Origin: an uncultured Lysobacter sp. | Lineage (GTDB): Bacteria; Pseudomonadota; Gammaproteobacteria; Xanthomonadales; Xanthomonadaceae | NCBI GenBank assembly: GCA_946480055.1 | Contig: CAMLID010000003.1 | Coordinates: forward strand, 1 to 64,000 | DNA: 64,000 bases | Direction: 5' to 3' | Part shown: positions 62,967-64,000 of the stretch, piece after piece | Layout: each line of letters begins with the position of its first letter | Numbering within the stretch: position 1 is the stretch's first letter | Notes under the pieces: generated by a model | What the model was told of the DNA's origin: nothing | The model's input: the letters and a program-made list of their open reading frames with translations, nothing else | Databases searched by the model: none | Made by a program: the position numbers and the translations under genes

Positions 62967-64000
62967 TCAGATCCAATACAGCAGCAGGATCACGACCAGC
63001 AGGTACAGCGCCACCGCGACGCCGCCCAGCAAGACGCTGCCTCCGCCGAAGTACAGGAACACCCCGTAGCCCAGCGCCGACAGCCCCGCCAGCAGCCCCA
63101 CCCACACGAACGCGCACAGCGTGGACACCACGGCGAGCACCGCGTTCTTGTTCTTGGCCGCCTCGAAGGTGCGCAGACTCGTGCGGTCGCCTTCGACCAC
63201 ATACGCGCCGATCGCGCCGAGCTTGGCCGGATCGTCGACCGCCACGCCGGTGGAATGCGCGCCGCGCGAGTACTCCAGGTTGTCCACCGCCGCGGTCATG
63301 CCGGACGCGGCGAAACCGTCGAAACCCGCGCCGCCCAGATCCAACAGCCCCTTGCGGTTGTCGAGCCGGAACAGATCCGCCAGCTGCTGGAACATCTTCG
63401 GGAAGATCGCCACCACCCAGTCGCGGGTGGCGACCACGTTGACCACGCTCTCGACCCGGCCGGCATCGACCAGCTCGACCCAGGGATAGCCGTACGGCAT
63501 GACGCTGCCGGCGAAGAACACCCGCCGCACCCGCACCGTCACATAACGCAGCAGCGCGCTGGCCAGGATGTAGGTGCCGTTGCTGTGGCCGACGTAGTCC
63601 ATCGACTCGGCGTTGGGATAACGCGCCAGGTGCTCGGTGTAGCGGTCCATGAAATCGCGCACGTTGCGCTGGCGGTCGAAGGGCAGCAGGAAGCGCGCCA
63701 TCGGGAAGCGGCCGTACTTGGCGCTGAACACCGCCACCTTTTCGCCGCCGGCTTCGTAGCGGCGCCGGACCTCGTCGCGGACCTTGTCGGTCCACTCTCC
63801 AAGATCGCGGATGCCGTGCATGACGTAGACCAGACGGGTGACGTCGCGATCCTCCTTGAGCTCGACCAGGTCCGGCTCGAGCTCGTCGACCTGGCCCTGC
63901 AGGGCCAGCGCGATCGCCCTGCGGCGCTGCTCGGCCGCCTGGCCGCCGACCGCTTCCAGCGCGCCGCCGATTTCCTTATGCCCGGTCTGCGCCAGGGTCT
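62967..64000 (-). CDS. Alpha/beta-hydrolase membrane protein (partial, N-terminus off window)
   Basis: The frame stays open to the window edge, upstream of an ATG at 63821 which lies inside the core strand (VYVMHGIRD), so the real start is beyond 64000. GHSNG (Ser nucleophile elbow, in DYVGHSNGTYILA) and a charged helix before it support a lipase/esterase-like fold. Two hydrophobic spans close the protein (FVWVGLLAGLSALGYGVFLYF and LLGGVAVALYLLVVILLLYW). Substrate unknown. Confidence 0.82.
   Translation of the reverse strand, partial: TLAQTGHKEIGGALEAVGGQAAEQRRRAIALALQGQVDELEPDLVELKEDRDVTRLVYVMHGIRDLGEWTDKVRDEVRRRYEAGGEKVAVFSAKYGRFPMARFLLPFDRQRNVRDFMDRYTEHLARYPNAESMDYVGHSNGTYILASALLRYVTVRVRRVFFAGSVMPYGYPWVELVDAGRVESVVNVVATRDWVVAIFPKMFQQLADLFRLDNRKGLLDLGGAGFDGFAASGMTAAVDNLEYSRGAHSTGVAVDDPAKLGAIGAYVVEGDRTSLRTFEAAKNKNAVLAVVSTLCAFVWVGLLAGLSALGYGVFLYFGGGSVLLGGVAVALYLLVVILLLYWI

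Overview
The window is high-GC DNA (roughly two thirds G+C by eye) with dense genes, GTG starts and ATGA stop/start overlaps. The gene set points to the Xanthomonadaceae/Lysobacterales, most likely a Lysobacter-like predatory gammaproteobacterium. The signs are DUF3247, DUF3297, DUF6249-like, DUF6491-like and DUF6630-like proteins, a secreted phosphatase ending in a P/Homo-B domain, REP repeats built on a TGTGGGAGCG core, and R-body genes. Genus is an inference. No rRNA, canonical tRNA, CRISPR array, insertion sequence or prophage was seen.

Layout. 1-1640: end of an R-body locus (RebB, a sigma factor and a low-complexity Pro/Ala/Thr and Gly/Ser protein cut by the window edge). The first ~90 bases are homopolymer-like and may be a poor-quality contig end. 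1.8-5.6 kb: GST, an ECF sigma/membrane-partner pair, a DUF6249-like protein, Lrp/AsnC regulator, monooxygenase and isochorismatase. 5.6-10.2 kb: a structured intergenic region with a 40-codon ORF, a strong terminator and two tandem tRNA-like folds, leading into slipin - unknown basic protein - RtcB RNA ligase, i.e. a probable RNA-repair operon. 10.4-24.3 kb: transporters, a MocR regulator, SGNH hydrolase, DUF2235 hydrolase, GST, LpxR-like lipid A deacylase, a secreted metallophosphoesterase and small housekeeping genes.

24.4-43.2 kb, minus strand: a tightly packed cluster of 13 genes with a SARP/BTAD-type regulator directly upstream. It holds four paralogues of an unnamed family, an S8 protease, and a 1693-residue protein that joins three trypsin-like domains, a peptidoglycan amidase and a papain-like protease. 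It also holds a Trypco2-like small protein, a 699-residue coiled-coil protein that shares a C-terminal module with a second gene, and a translationally coupled 50-residue basic protein. None of the few N-termini I inspected for export showed a signal peptide. This is the best candidate for an undescribed system; I read it as a regulated multi-protease conflict or predation assembly, which is inference.

43.6-64 kb: XRE regulator, the methionine importer metNIQ, FrnE-like DsbA, GNAT, M28 peptidase, MFS exporter, PepSY protein, TetR with a palindromic operator, a thioesterase/MaoC pair, MATE pump, cold-shock protein, msrB, small conserved proteins, a ProY-like permease, a DUF1800/DUF1501 pair, and an alpha/beta-hydrolase membrane protein cut by the right edge.
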